Below, piece by piece: positions 7,900 through 17,450 of a stretch of DNA of 64,000 nt. The stretch's first letter is position 1; the number at the start of each line of letters is the position of its first letter. Below the pieces are notes generated by a model. It worked only from the letters and a program-made list of their open reading frames with translations, was not told the origin of the DNA and ran no database searches. The position numbers and the translations under genes were made by a program. The stretch is taken from assembly GCF_900099555.1 (NCBI RefSeq), contig NZ_FMWM01000002.1:925628-989627 (forward strand). The letters run 5' to 3'. This stretch comes from Peptoniphilus raoultii. Its GTDB lineage: Bacteria; Bacillota; Clostridia; Tissierellales; Peptoniphilaceae.

Positions 7900-10185
7900 A
7901 TGAATAAGCAGTTTTTAAATAGTAAAATTTTGCCCCTAGCCCTACTTTTAAGTCTTAGTCTTAATTTAGGTGCTTGCCAAAGGGAGTTTGGTAAAAGTCC
8001 AGATACAAAAATCGAAAATCTGTCAGAAGAAAATCAAAAATATATCGATGATGACACAACAGAAGTTCTTTTAGATGACAGCGATATAAATAAGGATGAT
8101 ATTGTAAAAGTAATTGAACATGGGGACCATTGGCACGTTTTTACAAAGGATGGCAAGGAACATATAACTTACACAGATCCAAATTCTATGGGTGGAAAAA
8201 TGGAAATGGTAAGTGTAGTTTCTCTTGACCAGCTTAAAAATTTAGATGTTTCAGAAATTAAAGTTCATGGCAATCACTGGCATGTCTTCACAAGTGATGG
8301 AGAAGAATATTTGACCTACGAAAATCCTAAAGATATGTTTCCAAATATAAAAATTGGAAAATATGAGGGTCATGACAAAGTCCTTGCCAATAAAAAAACT
8401 AGTAAAAAATTTTTGCCTGGACCTACAAAAGAAAATAATTCTGATGAAGTAGTAAAAATTTTAAAGCATGGAGATCATTACCATGTTTATACAGCATCTG
8501 GAGAAGAATTTATAACTTATGAAAATCCAAGCAAGGCCTATCCAAATATAAAAATAGGAACTTATACTGGTAGCCATGGAAGTAATGGAAGCAAAAATAA
8601 TTTAAAACTTACTAAGGTAAATAATGAAAATAATTTAAATAAGGGAATTGAATTTATAAGTGCTGTTGGATTAAATGATTTAAAAAATCTAAATGTAGAA
8701 AAGATTTTAAAACATGAAGATCATTATCATGTTTACACAAAAGACGGAAAAGAACTTATAACCTATGAAGACCCAAGCAGTTTATTTCCAAATATAAAAA
8801 TAGGGACATATATTGGAAGTCATGGTTCTAATAATAGCAAGTCTTTAAATGGTTTTAATAATTTAGCCTTTAATAATAGCCCTCTTAATCAAAATAATTT
8901 ATTAAGTAATTTAGGACAAAATTTTAATCAAAGGTCAAATAATCCCAATGAAGTAGTTAAAATATTAAAGCATGGCGACCATTATCACGTTTATACAGCA
9001 AGTGGAAAAGAATTTATAACCTATGAAGACCCAAGCTCAATGTACCCAAATGCACAGCGTGGAATTTATCAAGGAAGCCATGGACCCTTAAATGGATTAA
9101 ATAATAATAACAACTTTAACAATAATTGGAACAATAATAATTGGAATGAAAATTTAAGACCTTCCTACCCCAATTATCCTGATTTTGGAAATAATAATGA
9201 AAATTCATTTTTTATAAGGACAATTAATAAAAGTGAATTGCAAAATATAAGCATAAAGAAAATAAAAAAACATGGGGATCATTTTCATATTTACGATTAT
9301 AATAACAAAGAATATATAACTTACGAATATCTTGGAGAAATTGGAGGAGTTTATAATTCTGTAGTTATAGAAGAGTATCAAGGCAGTCATGGGAAAAATA
9401 ATAATGAAAACACTGACAATAAGTGGCCAAAGGGCATTACAAAAATAATAGACCATGGAGATCATTGGCATTTATATATTGGGGATAGGGAAGTTGGAAT
9501 TGTTAGAGAAAATCCAAAAAAACATTATCCAAATGCTGAGTATATTGTAGAAAAGGGCGAAGATCATTCTAATATTAATGTAGATAAGGAAGAAATTTTT
9601 CCAATTGATGATGTAAGTCCAAGGCTTGTAAGTAGTGTTATACCATATTTAGGCAATTTAAGAGCTATGACAAATTATGGGAATTTAAATACTACCCTAC
9701 CAGTTTTTGGATCAGACGGGCAAACATCAAATATATTTTACTGGCTACATGGAAACCACTACCATGCAATTTCTGTTAAACAAATAATTAAAAATCAAAA
9801 GGCAGGGGACTATGGCGATAATTCTGCCAGAGATGTTGTAGCAACTTTAAAATATTTAATAGATAATAAAAAAACAGGAAATCAAGAAAATGAAGAAGAG
9901 GAAGACTATAAATTTTCAGTATCAATGGAAGAGGTAATAACTTATCTTAAAAATTATTATGGCCCAGATGCAAAGGTTGAAAATGATTTTGGATTACGTA
10001 TTTTAGTTACTAATAATAAAAATGACATGATATCATTTAATCAAGCAGATTTTGACAAAAAGGGTGGTTTAATTATTTATAAAAAAGGAGAACTACCAAA
10101 ATTTCCTGAAACAGTAGAAGAAGCTGATGGAAAAGAAATAAATAATAATTATAAGTTAGATGAAAATATAGAATTAGAAAATTAA
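7900..10185 (+). CDS. Histidine-triad (Pht-like) surface lipoprotein with eight HxxHxH motifs
   Basis: Members of the streptococcal histidine-triad family bind zinc at the cell surface and hand it to an AdcA-type receptor. This 761-residue protein has a lipobox ending LGAC (Cys 26) and eight triads: HGDHWH (74-79), HGNHWH, HGDHYH, HEDHYH, HGDHYH, HGDHFH, HGDHWH and HGNHYH (about 617). The first six are followed by a conserved Gly/Asp turn and (I/L)TYE-type strand; in the seventh this is replaced by GIVRENP. Linkers are Asn/Ser/Gly-rich, notably before triad 6. The last ~120 residues are a distinct acidic domain. Co-transcription with a zinc importer supports zinc scavenging. Eight triads exceed the five or six usual in streptococci. 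Confidence 0.9.
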   Translation: MNKQFLNSKILPLALLLSLSLNLGACQREFGKSPDTKIENLSEENQKYIDDDTTEVLLDDSDINKDDIVKVIEHGDHWHVFTKDGKEHITYTDPNSMGGKMEMVSVVSLDQLKNLDVSEIKVHGNHWHVFTSDGEEYLTYENPKDMFPNIKIGKYEGHDKVLANKKTSKKFLPGPTKENNSDEVVKILKHGDHYHVYTASGEEFITYENPSKAYPNIKIGTYTGSHGSNGSKNNLKLTKVNNENNLNKGIEFISAVGLNDLKNLNVEKILKHEDHYHVYTKDGKELITYEDPSSLFPNIKIGTYIGSHGSNNSKSLNGFNNLAFNNSPLNQNNLLSNLGQNFNQRSNNPNEVVKILKHGDHYHVYTASGKEFITYEDPSSMYPNAQRGIYQGSHGPLNGLNNNNNFNNNWNNNNWNENLRPSYPNYPDFGNNNENSFFIRTINKSELQNISIKKIKKHGDHFHIYDYNNKEYITYEYLGEIGGVYNSVVIEEYQGSHGKNNNENTDNKWPKGITKIIDHGDHWHLYIGDREVGIVRENPKKHYPNAEYIVEKGEDHSNINVDKEEIFPIDDVSPRLVSSVIPYLGNLRAMTNYGNLNTTLPVFGSDGQTSNIFYWLHGNHYHAISVKQIIKNQKAGDYGDNSARDVVATLKYLIDNKKTGNQENEEEEDYKFSVSMEEVITYLKNYYGPDAKVENDFGLRILVTNNKNDMISFNQADFDKKGGLIIYKKGELPKFPETVEEADGKEINNNYKLDENIELEN

Positions 10186-10200
10186 AATATTCAAAAAAGT

Positions 10201-10226
10201 GAGCAGGGAAAAAGCCTTGCTCTTTT
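10201..10226 (+). terminator. Terminator of the zinc operon
   Basis: GAGCAGG pairs with CCTTGCTC (one bulged T) around a short A-rich loop, followed by TTTT. Confidence 0.75.
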
Positions 10227-10275
10227 AAAATTCCTAAGTTTTTAAAAATCAAGAAAATAATTTAAAAGGCAAGAT

Positions 10276-10305
10276 TTTACAAAGTCCCATTTTATAGTTT
10301 ATAAT
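10276..10305 (+). promoter_or_regulatory. yebC promoter
   Basis: TTTACA (10276-10281), an 18-bp spacer and TATAAT (10300-10305) lie 35 bases before the yebC ATG. Confidence 0.7.
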
Positions 10306-10339
10306 AAGGAAAGGAAATTATTTTAGAAAAGGTGATTAA

Positions 10340-11077
10340 ATGAGCGGACATTCCAAATGGAATAATATAAAAAATAAAAAGGGCAAGGAAGATGCCAGAA
10401 AGGGAAAGATTTTTACAAAACTTGCCAGATATATAACTGTTGCAGCTAGGGAAGGTGGAGCGGATCCAGATTATAATCCTCAGTTAAAGGTCGCAATTGA
10501 TAAGGCAAAGGCTGAAAATCTTCCAAATGACAATATTGAAAGAGCAATAAAAAAAGGCTCAGGCGAAGATTCAGCTACAAATTATGAAACTATAACTTAC
10601 GAAGGATATGGACCAGGAGGAATTGCAGTTATGGTTAAGTGTTTAACTGACAATAGAAATAGAACTGCACCAGACATTCGCCACTTCTTTGATAAAAATG
10701 GCGGGAATTTAGGCACTCCCGGCTGCGTTTCCTTTATGTTTTCTGAAAAGGGAATTATTGGTGTTGTGAAAAAAGATGGTCTTGATGCTGATGAATTTAT
10801 GCTTAGCGTTTTAGATTTAGGAGCAGAAGATGTCATTGATAGGGGAGAAGCTTTTGAAATTGTAACTGATCCTTCTGACTACCATAAAGTTAGAAAGGCC
10901 CTAGAAGACGATAACTTTGAATTTGTGGAAAGTGATATTACTTTTGTGCCTGCAAATTATTCAAAATTAACAGATGCAGAAGATATTAAAAAAATGGATA
11001 AATTAATTGATACCCTTGAAGATTATGATGACGTCCAAGATGTTTACCATAATTGGGATCAAGATGATGAAGATTAA
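10340..11077 (+). CDS. yebC: YebC/PmpR family protein (TACO1 family)
   Basis: A conserved cytosolic protein of 245 residues. Family members are reported as DNA-binding regulators and, more recently, as ribosome-associated factors that help translation of proline-rich stretches. The hallmark start MSGHSKWNNIKNKKGK is present, then KIFTKLARYITVAAREGG and the YEGYGPGGIAVMV block. AAAAGGTGA precedes the ATG. The stop overlaps the next gene start by one base. Confidence 0.95.
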   Translation: MSGHSKWNNIKNKKGKEDARKGKIFTKLARYITVAAREGGADPDYNPQLKVAIDKAKAENLPNDNIERAIKKGSGEDSATNYETITYEGYGPGGIAVMVKCLTDNRNRTAPDIRHFFDKNGGNLGTPGCVSFMFSEKGIIGVVKKDGLDADEFMLSVLDLGAEDVIDRGEAFEIVTDPSDYHKVRKALEDDNFEFVESDITFVPANYSKLTDAEDIKKMDKLIDTLEDYDDVQDVYHNWDQDDED

Positions 11078-11649
11078 TGACTAAAAAAATACTTGCCTTT
11101 ATGGCCAGTGAAAGAAGGTTTAGAAATACAGAAAAATTTTTGGATATTTTTTTGAAGGAGAAATTTAAGGACTATGACCTAAAAAAAATTATATTAAAGG
11201 ACCTTGATTTTTCTCCCTGCATTTCTTGCTATGGATGTGCAAAAGTTCCAAGATGCGTCTTAAATGATGATGTGACAAATATTTATCCATTAATTGACAA
11301 TTCTGACCTAGTTATTTTTGCCTCTCCCATTTATTTTAATTCTATGCCGGGAAAGGCAAAATCTTTTGTCGACAGGATGCAGGTCTATTGGTCTAGGAAA
11401 TTTTTGCAGGGAGAAAAAATCCCGAAAAATAAAGAGGGAATCGGTCTTTTAGTTGGAGGAGCTCCCTTTACTGACGATCAGTTTTTGGGCCTTGAACTTG
11501 TGTTAAAGCACTTTTATATGGCCATAGGCACAGAATCTTATGTTTTTTACGAAGTAACAGAAACGGATAAAAATGAAATTTCTGAAAGTGCAAATTTTAT
11601 TAATTTTATTAATAGGGATAATGAAAATATTTTAATTTACAAAAATTAA
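11077..11649 (+). CDS. Iron-sulfur flavoprotein (NADPH-dependent FMN reductase fold)
   Basis: A 190-residue flavodoxin-like protein. After the first strand it carries the compact cysteine motif C-x2-C-x2-C-x5-C ([13 protein letters not shown], about 47-59), typical of iron-sulfur flavoproteins that hold a [4Fe-4S] cluster next to FMN. The FMN loop [16 protein letters not shown] follows. The electron donor and acceptor are unknown; a role in anaerobic redox or oxygen defence is inferred from the family. Overlaps yebC. Confidence 0.85.
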   Translation: MTKKILAFMASERRFRNTEKFLDIFLKEKFKDYDLKKIILKDLDFSPCISCYGCAKVPRCVLNDDVTNIYPLIDNSDLVIFASPIYFNSMPGKAKSFVDRMQVYWSRKFLQGEKIPKNKEGIGLLVGGAPFTDDQFLGLELVLKHFYMAIGTESYVFYEVTETDKNEISESANFINFINRDNENILIYKN

Positions 11650-11659
11650 GGGAGGGCTT

Positions 11660-12316
11660 ATGGAATTAAATAAATATATTGACCACACTCTTTTAAAAGC
11701 AGAAGCAACTTACGAGCAAATAAAAAAATTATGTGACGAAGCAAAAAAATATGACTTTAAATCCTGCTGCGTAAATCCATGCCAAGTAAAACTTGCTAAG
11801 GAAGAATTAAAGGACAGTGATGTTTTAGTCTGTACAGTTATTGGATTTCCTCTTGGGGCAACTACAAAAGAAGTAAAAGTTTTTGAAACAGAAGATGCCA
11901 TAAAAAATGGTGCAGATGAAATTGATATGGTTATTAATATTGGAACCTTAAAGGCAGGGGACTATGCTAAAGTTGAAGAGGAAATAAAAGCCTTGGCAGA
12001 TCTTTGCCACAATAATGGAAAGATTTTAAAGACAATTATAGAATGTTGCCTACTGGATAAAGACGAAATTGTGAAGGTATGCGAGCTTGCAAAAAATGCT
12101 GGAGCAGATTTTGTAAAAACTTCAACGGGCTTTTCTAGTGGCGGAGCAAAAAAAGAAGATGTTGCCCTAATGAGAAAAACTGTTGGAAATGAAATGGGCG
12201 TTAAGGCATCTGGAGGCATTAGAGATTTAAAAAGCGCAAGAGAAATGATTGAAAACGGAGCAACAAGACTTGGATGCTCAGCAGGAGTTCAAATAATGGA
12301 GGAAGCTAAAAATTGA
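11660..12316 (+). CDS. deoC: Deoxyribose-phosphate aldolase
   Basis: Splits 2-deoxyribose-5-phosphate into glyceraldehyde-3-phosphate and acetaldehyde in deoxynucleoside catabolism. The 218 residues form the DeoC TIM barrel, with the N-terminal [11 protein letters not shown], the Schiff-base lysine in FVKTSTGF and the second active-site lysine in [15 protein letters not shown] precedes the ATG. Its stop overlaps the TTG start of lgt. Confidence 0.96.
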   Translation: MELNKYIDHTLLKAEATYEQIKKLCDEAKKYDFKSCCVNPCQVKLAKEELKDSDVLVCTVIGFPLGATTKEVKVFETEDAIKNGADEIDMVINIGTLKAGDYAKVEEEIKALADLCHNNGKILKTIIECCLLDKDEIVKVCELAKNAGADFVKTSTGFSSGGAKKEDVALMRKTVGNEMGVKASGGIRDLKSAREMIENGATRLGCSAGVQIMEEAKN

Positions 12317-13056
12317 ATATAAATCCTGTGGCCTTTAGACTTTTTGGTCTTGAAATTAGGTGGTATGGAATTTTAATTGCCATTGGAGCTTTTTTAGCCC
12401 TAATGGTTTGCGAAAATATGGGAAAAAAATATAAATATAAGGATGGACTGTATGAAGGCTTTGCCAGCGATATGGGAATTTTCGCCATAATTTTTGGAGT
12501 TCTCGGTGCAAGAGCCTATTATGTTTTATTTCAGCTAGACTATTATTTGGCAAATCCTTCTGAAATTTTAGCAATTCGGAACGGTGGCCTTGCAATTTAT
12601 GGGGGAATTATTGCTGGTCTTATAACAATTCATATATTTTCAAAAATAAAAAAGATAAATTTTATAACCCTTCTTGATACGGCATCTCCGGGAGTTGCAC
12701 TTGCTCAAGGAATTGGCAGATGGGGAAATTTTGCAAATTCTGAAGCCCATGGTGGTCCGACAAATCTTCCTTGGGGAATTTATGTTGATGGAATTAAAGT
12801 TCACCCAACATTTTTATATGAATCAATTTTAGACCTAGGAATTTTTATCTTTCTATATTTTATCTTAAGCAAAAGGCAAAAATTCACAGGTCAGCTAACG
12901 GCATTTTATTTAATCTTATATGGCATTGGCAGATTTTTTATTGAAGGAATGAGAACCGACTCACTATATTTTGGTCCCTTTAGAATTTCGCAAATTGTGA
13001 GCCTGATTTTTATACTTTCTGGCCTTATAATTTACGCTAAAAGAAAAAGAAATTGA
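12313..13056 (+). CDS. lgt: Prolipoprotein diacylglyceryl transferase
   Basis: Attaches diacylglycerol from phosphatidylglycerol to the lipobox cysteine of prolipoproteins. The 247-residue polytopic membrane protein has the Lgt signature [16 protein letters not shown] and the [16 protein letters not shown] segment. It starts at TTG (12313) with GGAGG ten bases upstream, inside the end of deoC. Lipoprotein genes in this window (zinc receptor, triad protein, CapA-like) are its likely clients. Confidence 0.95.
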   Translation: MNINPVAFRLFGLEIRWYGILIAIGAFLALMVCENMGKKYKYKDGLYEGFASDMGIFAIIFGVLGARAYYVLFQLDYYLANPSEILAIRNGGLAIYGGIIAGLITIHIFSKIKKINFITLLDTASPGVALAQGIGRWGNFANSEAHGGPTNLPWGIYVDGIKVHPTFLYESILDLGIFIFLYFILSKRQKFTGQLTAFYLILYGIGRFFIEGMRTDSLYFGPFRISQIVSLIFILSGLIIYAKRKRN

Positions 13057-13081
13057 TTTTAATATGATTATGTGCTATAAT
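13053..13081 (+). promoter_or_regulatory. tRNA-Pro promoter
   Basis: TTGATT (13053-13058), 17 bases, TATAAT (13076-13081) preceded by TGC (extended -10). It overlaps the lgt stop. Confidence 0.8.
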
Positions 13082-13092
13082 TTTGCCATTAA

Positions 13093-13169
13093 CGGGATGT
13101 AGCGCAGCCCGGTAGCGCACATGTATGGGGTGCATGGGGTCGAAGGTTCAAATCCTTTCATCCCGACCA
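13093..13169 (+). tRNA. tRNA-Pro (GGG anticodon)
   Basis: Seventy-seven bases fold into a cloverleaf. The acceptor CGGGATG pairs with CATCCCG, the D arm is GCGC...GCGC, the anticodon stem CATGT/GCATG encloses loop ATGGGGT (anticodon GGG), and the T loop is TTCAAAT. The terminal CCA is encoded. Confidence 0.93.
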
Positions 13170-13171
13170 AA

Positions 13172-13200
13172 GGACTAGTTCTACACTAGTCCATTTTTTT
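13172..13200 (+). terminator. Terminator after tRNA-Pro
   Basis: GGACTAGT (13172-13179) pairs with ACTAGTCC (13185-13192), followed by A and seven T. It ends just before the queH ribosome site, so read-through could feed the queH operon. Confidence 0.88.
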
Positions 13201-13212
13201 ATGGGAGTTTTT

Positions 13213-13857
13213 ATGAATAAAATTAATTATAATTTGGAAATGGAAAAAATTTTAAAAAATATTGATTTAAATAACAAACCCACTTTATTATTACATTCAT
13301 GTTGCGGGCCATGTTCATCAGCTGTTATTGAAAGAGTAGCACCATTTTTTAAATTACAAATTCTCTATTACAATCCAAATATTGACACTTATGAAGAATA
13401 TATGAAAAGAGCCAAGGAACAAATTAAATTAATTGGAAAACTTGGCCTTGAAGATGAAGTCAAGGTCCAAATTATTGACTATGAAAAGGACGAATTTTTA
13501 AAGGCTGTTAAGGGATATGAAGATAAGGGTGAAGGATCTGAAAGATGCGTTTCTTGTTTTAATTTAAGACTGACAAAAACTGCTATGCTTGCAAAAGAGG
13601 GAAATTTTGACTATTTTACTACGACTTTAAGTGTTTCTCCCTACAAGGATTCGCAGATTTTAAATAAGCTAGGTGGATATTTGGGGGAAATTTATGGAGT
13701 TGATTATTTATATTCAGATTTTAAAAAGAGAAATGGCTATCAAAGATCAATAGAACTTTCAAATAAATTTAATATGTATAGGCAATGCTATTGTGGATGT
13801 GAATTTTCAGAAAGAGAAAGGGAAGAAAAATGCCAAGAAGAGTTTGGAAGACTTTAG
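13213..13857 (+). CDS. queH: Epoxyqueuosine reductase QueH
   Basis: Reduces epoxyqueuosine to queuosine in tRNA, the non-cobalamin alternative to QueG. The ATG at 13213 is chosen because GGGAG lies upstream; an ATG at 13201 has no site. The 214 residues contain the paired cysteines in HSCCGPCSS, a CVSCFNLRL motif and the C-terminal QCYCGCEFSE. These are the Cys/Asp ligands of the iron-sulfur and iron sites in the family. First gene of an eleven-gene operon with overlapping neighbours. Confidence 0.93.
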   Translation: MNKINYNLEMEKILKNIDLNNKPTLLLHSCCGPCSSAVIERVAPFFKLQILYYNPNIDTYEEYMKRAKEQIKLIGKLGLEDEVKVQIIDYEKDEFLKAVKGYEDKGEGSERCVSCFNLRLTKTAMLAKEGNFDYFTTTLSVSPYKDSQILNKLGGYLGEIYGVDYLYSDFKKRNGYQRSIELSNKFNMYRQCYCGCEFSEREREEKCQEEFGRL

Positions 13858-15020
13858 GAATTTTCCTTGTCCTTCTTTTTCTTTGTTCATGTACTTTTGA
13901 CTCCCTTAGGACAAGTGATAAAAATCTAGGGCATGAACTTAAAAAGGGAAGTCTAAAAGAAGAGGAAATAAAAAAAGAAGAAGTTCAAAAATTTGAGATA
14001 AATATTCTTGCTATGGGAGATATGATTTTTCATAGGCCCTTAAACGCTGCGGCAAAAATAGAAGATTCCTATGATTATACCCCCTTTTTTGCATATATAA
14101 AAGATGACATAGAGGGTGCGGATTTTGCCCTTGCAAATTTTGAAGGCTCTATTAATTCAGAAAGGCCAATGGGGAAATTTCCTCTTTTTAATTTTCCTAA
14201 AGAAAGTCCTCAGTCCTTAAAAAATGTTGGTTTTGATTTACTTTCAACTTCAAATAACCATTGCCTTGACACAGGAGTAGAGGGGATTAAGGAAACTATA
14301 AGGACTATAAATGCCTGCGGCTTAAAAAGTGTTGGAACTTATTTAAATGATAAAAGGGTAGACAAAATTATAGAAGTAAATGGAATAAAAATTGGTTTTT
14401 TGGCCTACACTGACCTTTTAAATGGTATGGATTCTTTAATTAGTGGCCAAGAATTTTTAGTTGACACCTTTAAGAGGGACTTTGAAGGAGATATTAAAAA
14501 GTTAAGGGAGAGGACAGATTTTGTAATTGTCATGCCCCATTGGGGAAATGAATACCAATACATAGGAAACCAAAGGCAAAGAGAATTAAAGGATAAAATT
14601 TTTGGGGCTGGAGCAGATATTATTCTGGGTTCCCATCCTCATGTTGTCCAAAATTATGAAGATTATTATATAAATGGTGAGAGAAAATTTGTAATATATT
14701 CCATGGGTAACGCCCTTTCAAACCAAAGAGAGGAAATCATTGGGAAGAAAGCAGTGGACACAGGTCTTATTGTAAAGATAAAAATTTCAAAATCATCAGG
14801 AGATGAAAGAGCAAAGCTAGAAAGTTTTGAACTTATTCCCAGTCTTGTGAGAAAAGAAAGAATATATGAAAAAGACACTTATAGGATTTACAAGTTAAAA
14901 GATCTTTTGGAAGGTGGAAAATTTTTTGAAAGCCTTGATGATAATACAAAAAATCTTGCTAGGGATAGATATGAATTTGTAGAAAAGACAATAAACTATA
15001 AAGAGGCGGCAAATGAATAG
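13830..15020 (+). CDS. CapA-family metallophosphatase-like lipoprotein
   Basis: A 396-residue exported protein with a lipobox (FLCSC, about residues 17-21). It has the CapA/PgsA calcineurin-like fold: INILAMGDMIFH, GSINSERPMG, STSNNHCLDTG, VVMPHWGNEY and GSHPHVVQ. Homologues act in poly-gamma-glutamate export or as outer-surface phosphoesterases, but no other pgs gene is near, so the substrate is unknown. It overlaps queH by 28 bases and the methylase by eight. Confidence 0.88.
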   Translation: MPRRVWKTLGIFLVLLFLCSCTFDSLRTSDKNLGHELKKGSLKEEEIKKEEVQKFEINILAMGDMIFHRPLNAAAKIEDSYDYTPFFAYIKDDIEGADFALANFEGSINSERPMGKFPLFNFPKESPQSLKNVGFDLLSTSNNHCLDTGVEGIKETIRTINACGLKSVGTYLNDKRVDKIIEVNGIKIGFLAYTDLLNGMDSLISGQEFLVDTFKRDFEGDIKKLRERTDFVIVMPHWGNEYQYIGNQRQRELKDKIFGAGADIILGSHPHVVQNYEDYYINGERKFVIYSMGNALSNQREEIIGKKAVDTGLIVKIKISKSSGDERAKLESFELIPSLVRKERIYEKDTYRIYKLKDLLEGGKFFESLDDNTKNLARDRYEFVEKTINYKEAANE

Positions 15021-15702
15021 AGATTATGTGCCAGGAACTGAATATATTTTAATGCAGGAGGGCGGACTTTTTAAGGCCACAAGCGATAGCTTAATTTTAA
15101 CATCTTTTGTTAAAAGTGGAGATAGGCTTTTAGATTTAGGTTGCGGCAATGGAATTTTGTCCCTCCGTTTAATTAACAGGTGGAAGGAAATTTATGGAGT
15201 TGATATTAATAATAAGGTCCTAAATCTTTTTCGTGAATCCTTAAAGGTAAATAATTTAGAAGATAGGATAAAAATTTTTAATGAAGATATTTTAAATTTA
15301 AGGGAAATTTTTGAGCCAAGGTTTTTTGATGCCATTGTCTTTAATCCACCATATTTTAATTTTATTGAACCAAAAGGCAGCATTGAAAGGGCAAGACATT
15401 CTCAAAATTTACAAAAATTTATAGAAATCATCTCCTATTTAATAAAAGATAGGGGAGATGTGACCATAATTTTTCCAACAAATCGCATGGCAGAAATTAT
15501 CTATTATTTTACGGAAACGGGGCTAAAGATTAAGGATATAATTGCCATAAAACCAAGAGACACAAAACCAGCCAGACACTTTATTTTAAGGGCAAGACGA
15601 GAAGCGAATTTCGGGAATTTTTATAGGGAATTTATTGTGCATAAGGGTTTGGGCCTTTCAGAAGAAATGGAAAGGGCCATAAAAAATGAGGTGCTTTTAT
15701 GA
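15013..15702 (+). CDS. tRNA1(Val) A37 N6-methyltransferase-like protein (COG4123)
   Basis: A 229-residue SAM methyltransferase. Motif I is LLDLGCGNGILSL, the acidic loop is YGVDINNKV and the catalytic box is VFNPPYFN, followed by the ARHSQN segment typical of the TrmN6/YfiC group. It sits between a CapA-like gene and rsmI with short overlaps on both sides, an arrangement common in Firmicutes. tRNA substrate is inferred from the family. Confidence 0.85.
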   Translation: MNRDYVPGTEYILMQEGGLFKATSDSLILTSFVKSGDRLLDLGCGNGILSLRLINRWKEIYGVDINNKVLNLFRESLKVNNLEDRIKIFNEDILNLREIFEPRFFDAIVFNPPYFNFIEPKGSIERARHSQNLQKFIEIISYLIKDRGDVTIIFPTNRMAEIIYYFTETGLKIKDIIAIKPRDTKPARHFILRARREANFGNFYREFIVHKGLGLSEEMERAIKNEVLL

Positions 15703-16505
15703 TTTATTTTTGCCCAACACCAATTGGAAATTTGGAAGACATAACCTTAAGAACTTTAAGGGTTTTAAGGGAAAGTGACATAATTTTTGCAGAGGACACA
15801 AGGGTAACACTTAAACTTTTAAATCACTATGATATAAAAAAGAAATTATATTCTTATCAAAAATTTAATGAATCAGAAGTTTCAGAAGATATTATAAAAT
15901 ATAATGAAGATGGCCTTAATATTTGCCTAGTAACAGATGCAGGGATGCCAGGAATTAGCGACCCGGGAGAGGTCCTTGTAAAAAAATTAATAGAAGAAAA
16001 TATTGACTTTAGAGTTCTCCCTGGTCCAAATGCAGCCTTAACTGCCCTTGTTGGGTCAGGTCTTAATACTGAAAATTTTTATTTTAAGGGCTTTACATCT
16101 CCCAAATCATCTGCCAGAAAAAAAGAACTGGAAGCAATTAAAGACCTAAAGGCTACAATAATTTTTTATGAAGCTCCCCACAGGGTTTTAGACTTTTTAA
16201 GAGACCTTTTAGAAATTTTTGGTGATAGGGAAATTTCAATTTCAAGGGAACTTACAAAAATCTATGAAGAAACCATTAGGGGAAAGATTTCAGAAATTTT
16301 GCAAGGAAATCTTAAAGTTAAGGGAGAATTTGTCATTATATGCCACGGAAAAGAAGATGAGGAAATTAAGCTTGACATAGAAGACCTTTTAAGGGAAAAA
16401 ATTCTAAAGGGAATAAGTAAATCTCAAGCGGTTAAAGAGATTGTCAAAGAATATAATTTAAGCAAGAACTATATTTATAAGGAGAGTTTAAAATTAGATG
16501 TTTAA
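15699..16505 (+). CDS. rsmI: 16S rRNA C1402 2'-O-methyltransferase
   Basis: Methylates the ribose of C1402 in the decoding centre. The 268 residues begin with the RsmI signature CPTPIGNLEDIT and contain FAEDTR, TDAGMPGISDPG and LPGPNA, all diagnostic tetrapyrrole-methylase-fold motifs. It overlaps both neighbours by four to eight bases. Confidence 0.96.
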   Translation: MIYFCPTPIGNLEDITLRTLRVLRESDIIFAEDTRVTLKLLNHYDIKKKLYSYQKFNESEVSEDIIKYNEDGLNICLVTDAGMPGISDPGEVLVKKLIEENIDFRVLPGPNAALTALVGSGLNTENFYFKGFTSPKSSARKKELEAIKDLKATIIFYEAPHRVLDFLRDLLEIFGDREISISRELTKIYEETIRGKISEILQGNLKVKGEFVIICHGKEDEEIKLDIEDLLREKILKGISKSQAVKEIVKEYNLSKNYIYKESLKLDV

Positions 16506-17442
16506 CATATATGACCTTGAAGGAAAATTAAGGGAAGTAAATGGAAATTTAAGAAATAAATATTCTAAATATTTTAAGGTCGATAAAAAAGATTTTAAAA
16601 AATCCTTGGAAGAGAAGGTTGGAAAAATTTTAAAAATTCAAAAGTTAAGCAAGGAAGACTTGGAAAAAATTGATGACTTAGTTGGAGTTGATGGGTCATC
16701 AAATAGGTGCGGCGGAGCTTTTCCTCATTATATAGAAATTTTTCAAGGCCTTGCCAAATCCACAAAATATGAAGAAAAATATTTAAGCGAAGTTTATACG
16801 CCAACCTTAAATAGAAGTTATGAGGAAGAGGAGAAGGGCCAGCAAATTCTTGCAACAATTGAAATAGACACAGCCATAGAATATATAAAAAATAAAAGAC
16901 CCGACATTTTAATGATGGATGGAGGATTTATAAGATATAAAATAAATTGTCAAGATAGGTTTACAGACCTGAGGAATCTTTGCCAAGAAAAAAATATTTT
17001 GCTTTTTGGAGTTATTAAGGATATAAAAACTCAGGTAATTTCAGGAGCCTTAAATTTTAAGGACTATGTCTATGATAGGGAGCTATTATTTAACACTTTT
17101 GAAGTGGGAGAGGCCCTACTAATAAATAATGAAGTCAATAAAAAATATATAGAAAAGGGATTGGGAGAGGGATTTTCTTCTGCTTTTTTAAGGTCGTCAT
17201 CATTTCCCAGCTGCATAGGAATTGATATTTTAGATATACAGGAAAAATATTTGCCCTTTGTTCTGTCCCTTGTCTACACTTTAACTCCCTTTAATTCAAG
17301 AGGAGTTCCCCTTTGGCTCGACATTGTGGACAAGGATGTAAAAATTACTGACCAAATAATTAGGGCCAGTCTTGAAACTTATTTAGATAGAGATATTTAT
17401 GAAAGATTTTTTATTTCTGAAAGAGATAAAAGAAGCTTGTAG
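16498..17442 (+). CDS. nurA: NurA-domain nuclease
   Basis: NurA is a DNA-end nuclease that works with the HerA translocase in archaeal end resection. The 314-residue protein shows the RNase H-like NurA core: GVDGSSNRCGGAF with the first metal-binding Asp (about residues 62-74), IEIDTAIEYI, the ILMMDGGFIRYK strand with a second Asp, and IKDIK. The herA gene follows nine bases later with AGGAGG, so the two proteins are made together. Function in bacteria is less settled; repair, recombination or phage defence are all possible. Confidence 0.85.
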   Translation: MFNIYDLEGKLREVNGNLRNKYSKYFKVDKKDFKKSLEEKVGKILKIQKLSKEDLEKIDDLVGVDGSSNRCGGAFPHYIEIFQGLAKSTKYEEKYLSEVYTPTLNRSYEEEEKGQQILATIEIDTAIEYIKNKRPDILMMDGGFIRYKINCQDRFTDLRNLCQEKNILLFGVIKDIKTQVISGALNFKDYVYDRELLFNTFEVGEALLINNEVNKKYIEKGLGEGFSSAFLRSSSFPSCIGIDILDIQEKYLPFVLSLVYTLTPFNSRGVPLWLDIVDKDVKITDQIIRASLETYLDRDIYERFFISERDKRSL

Positions 17443-17450
17443 GAGGAAAT

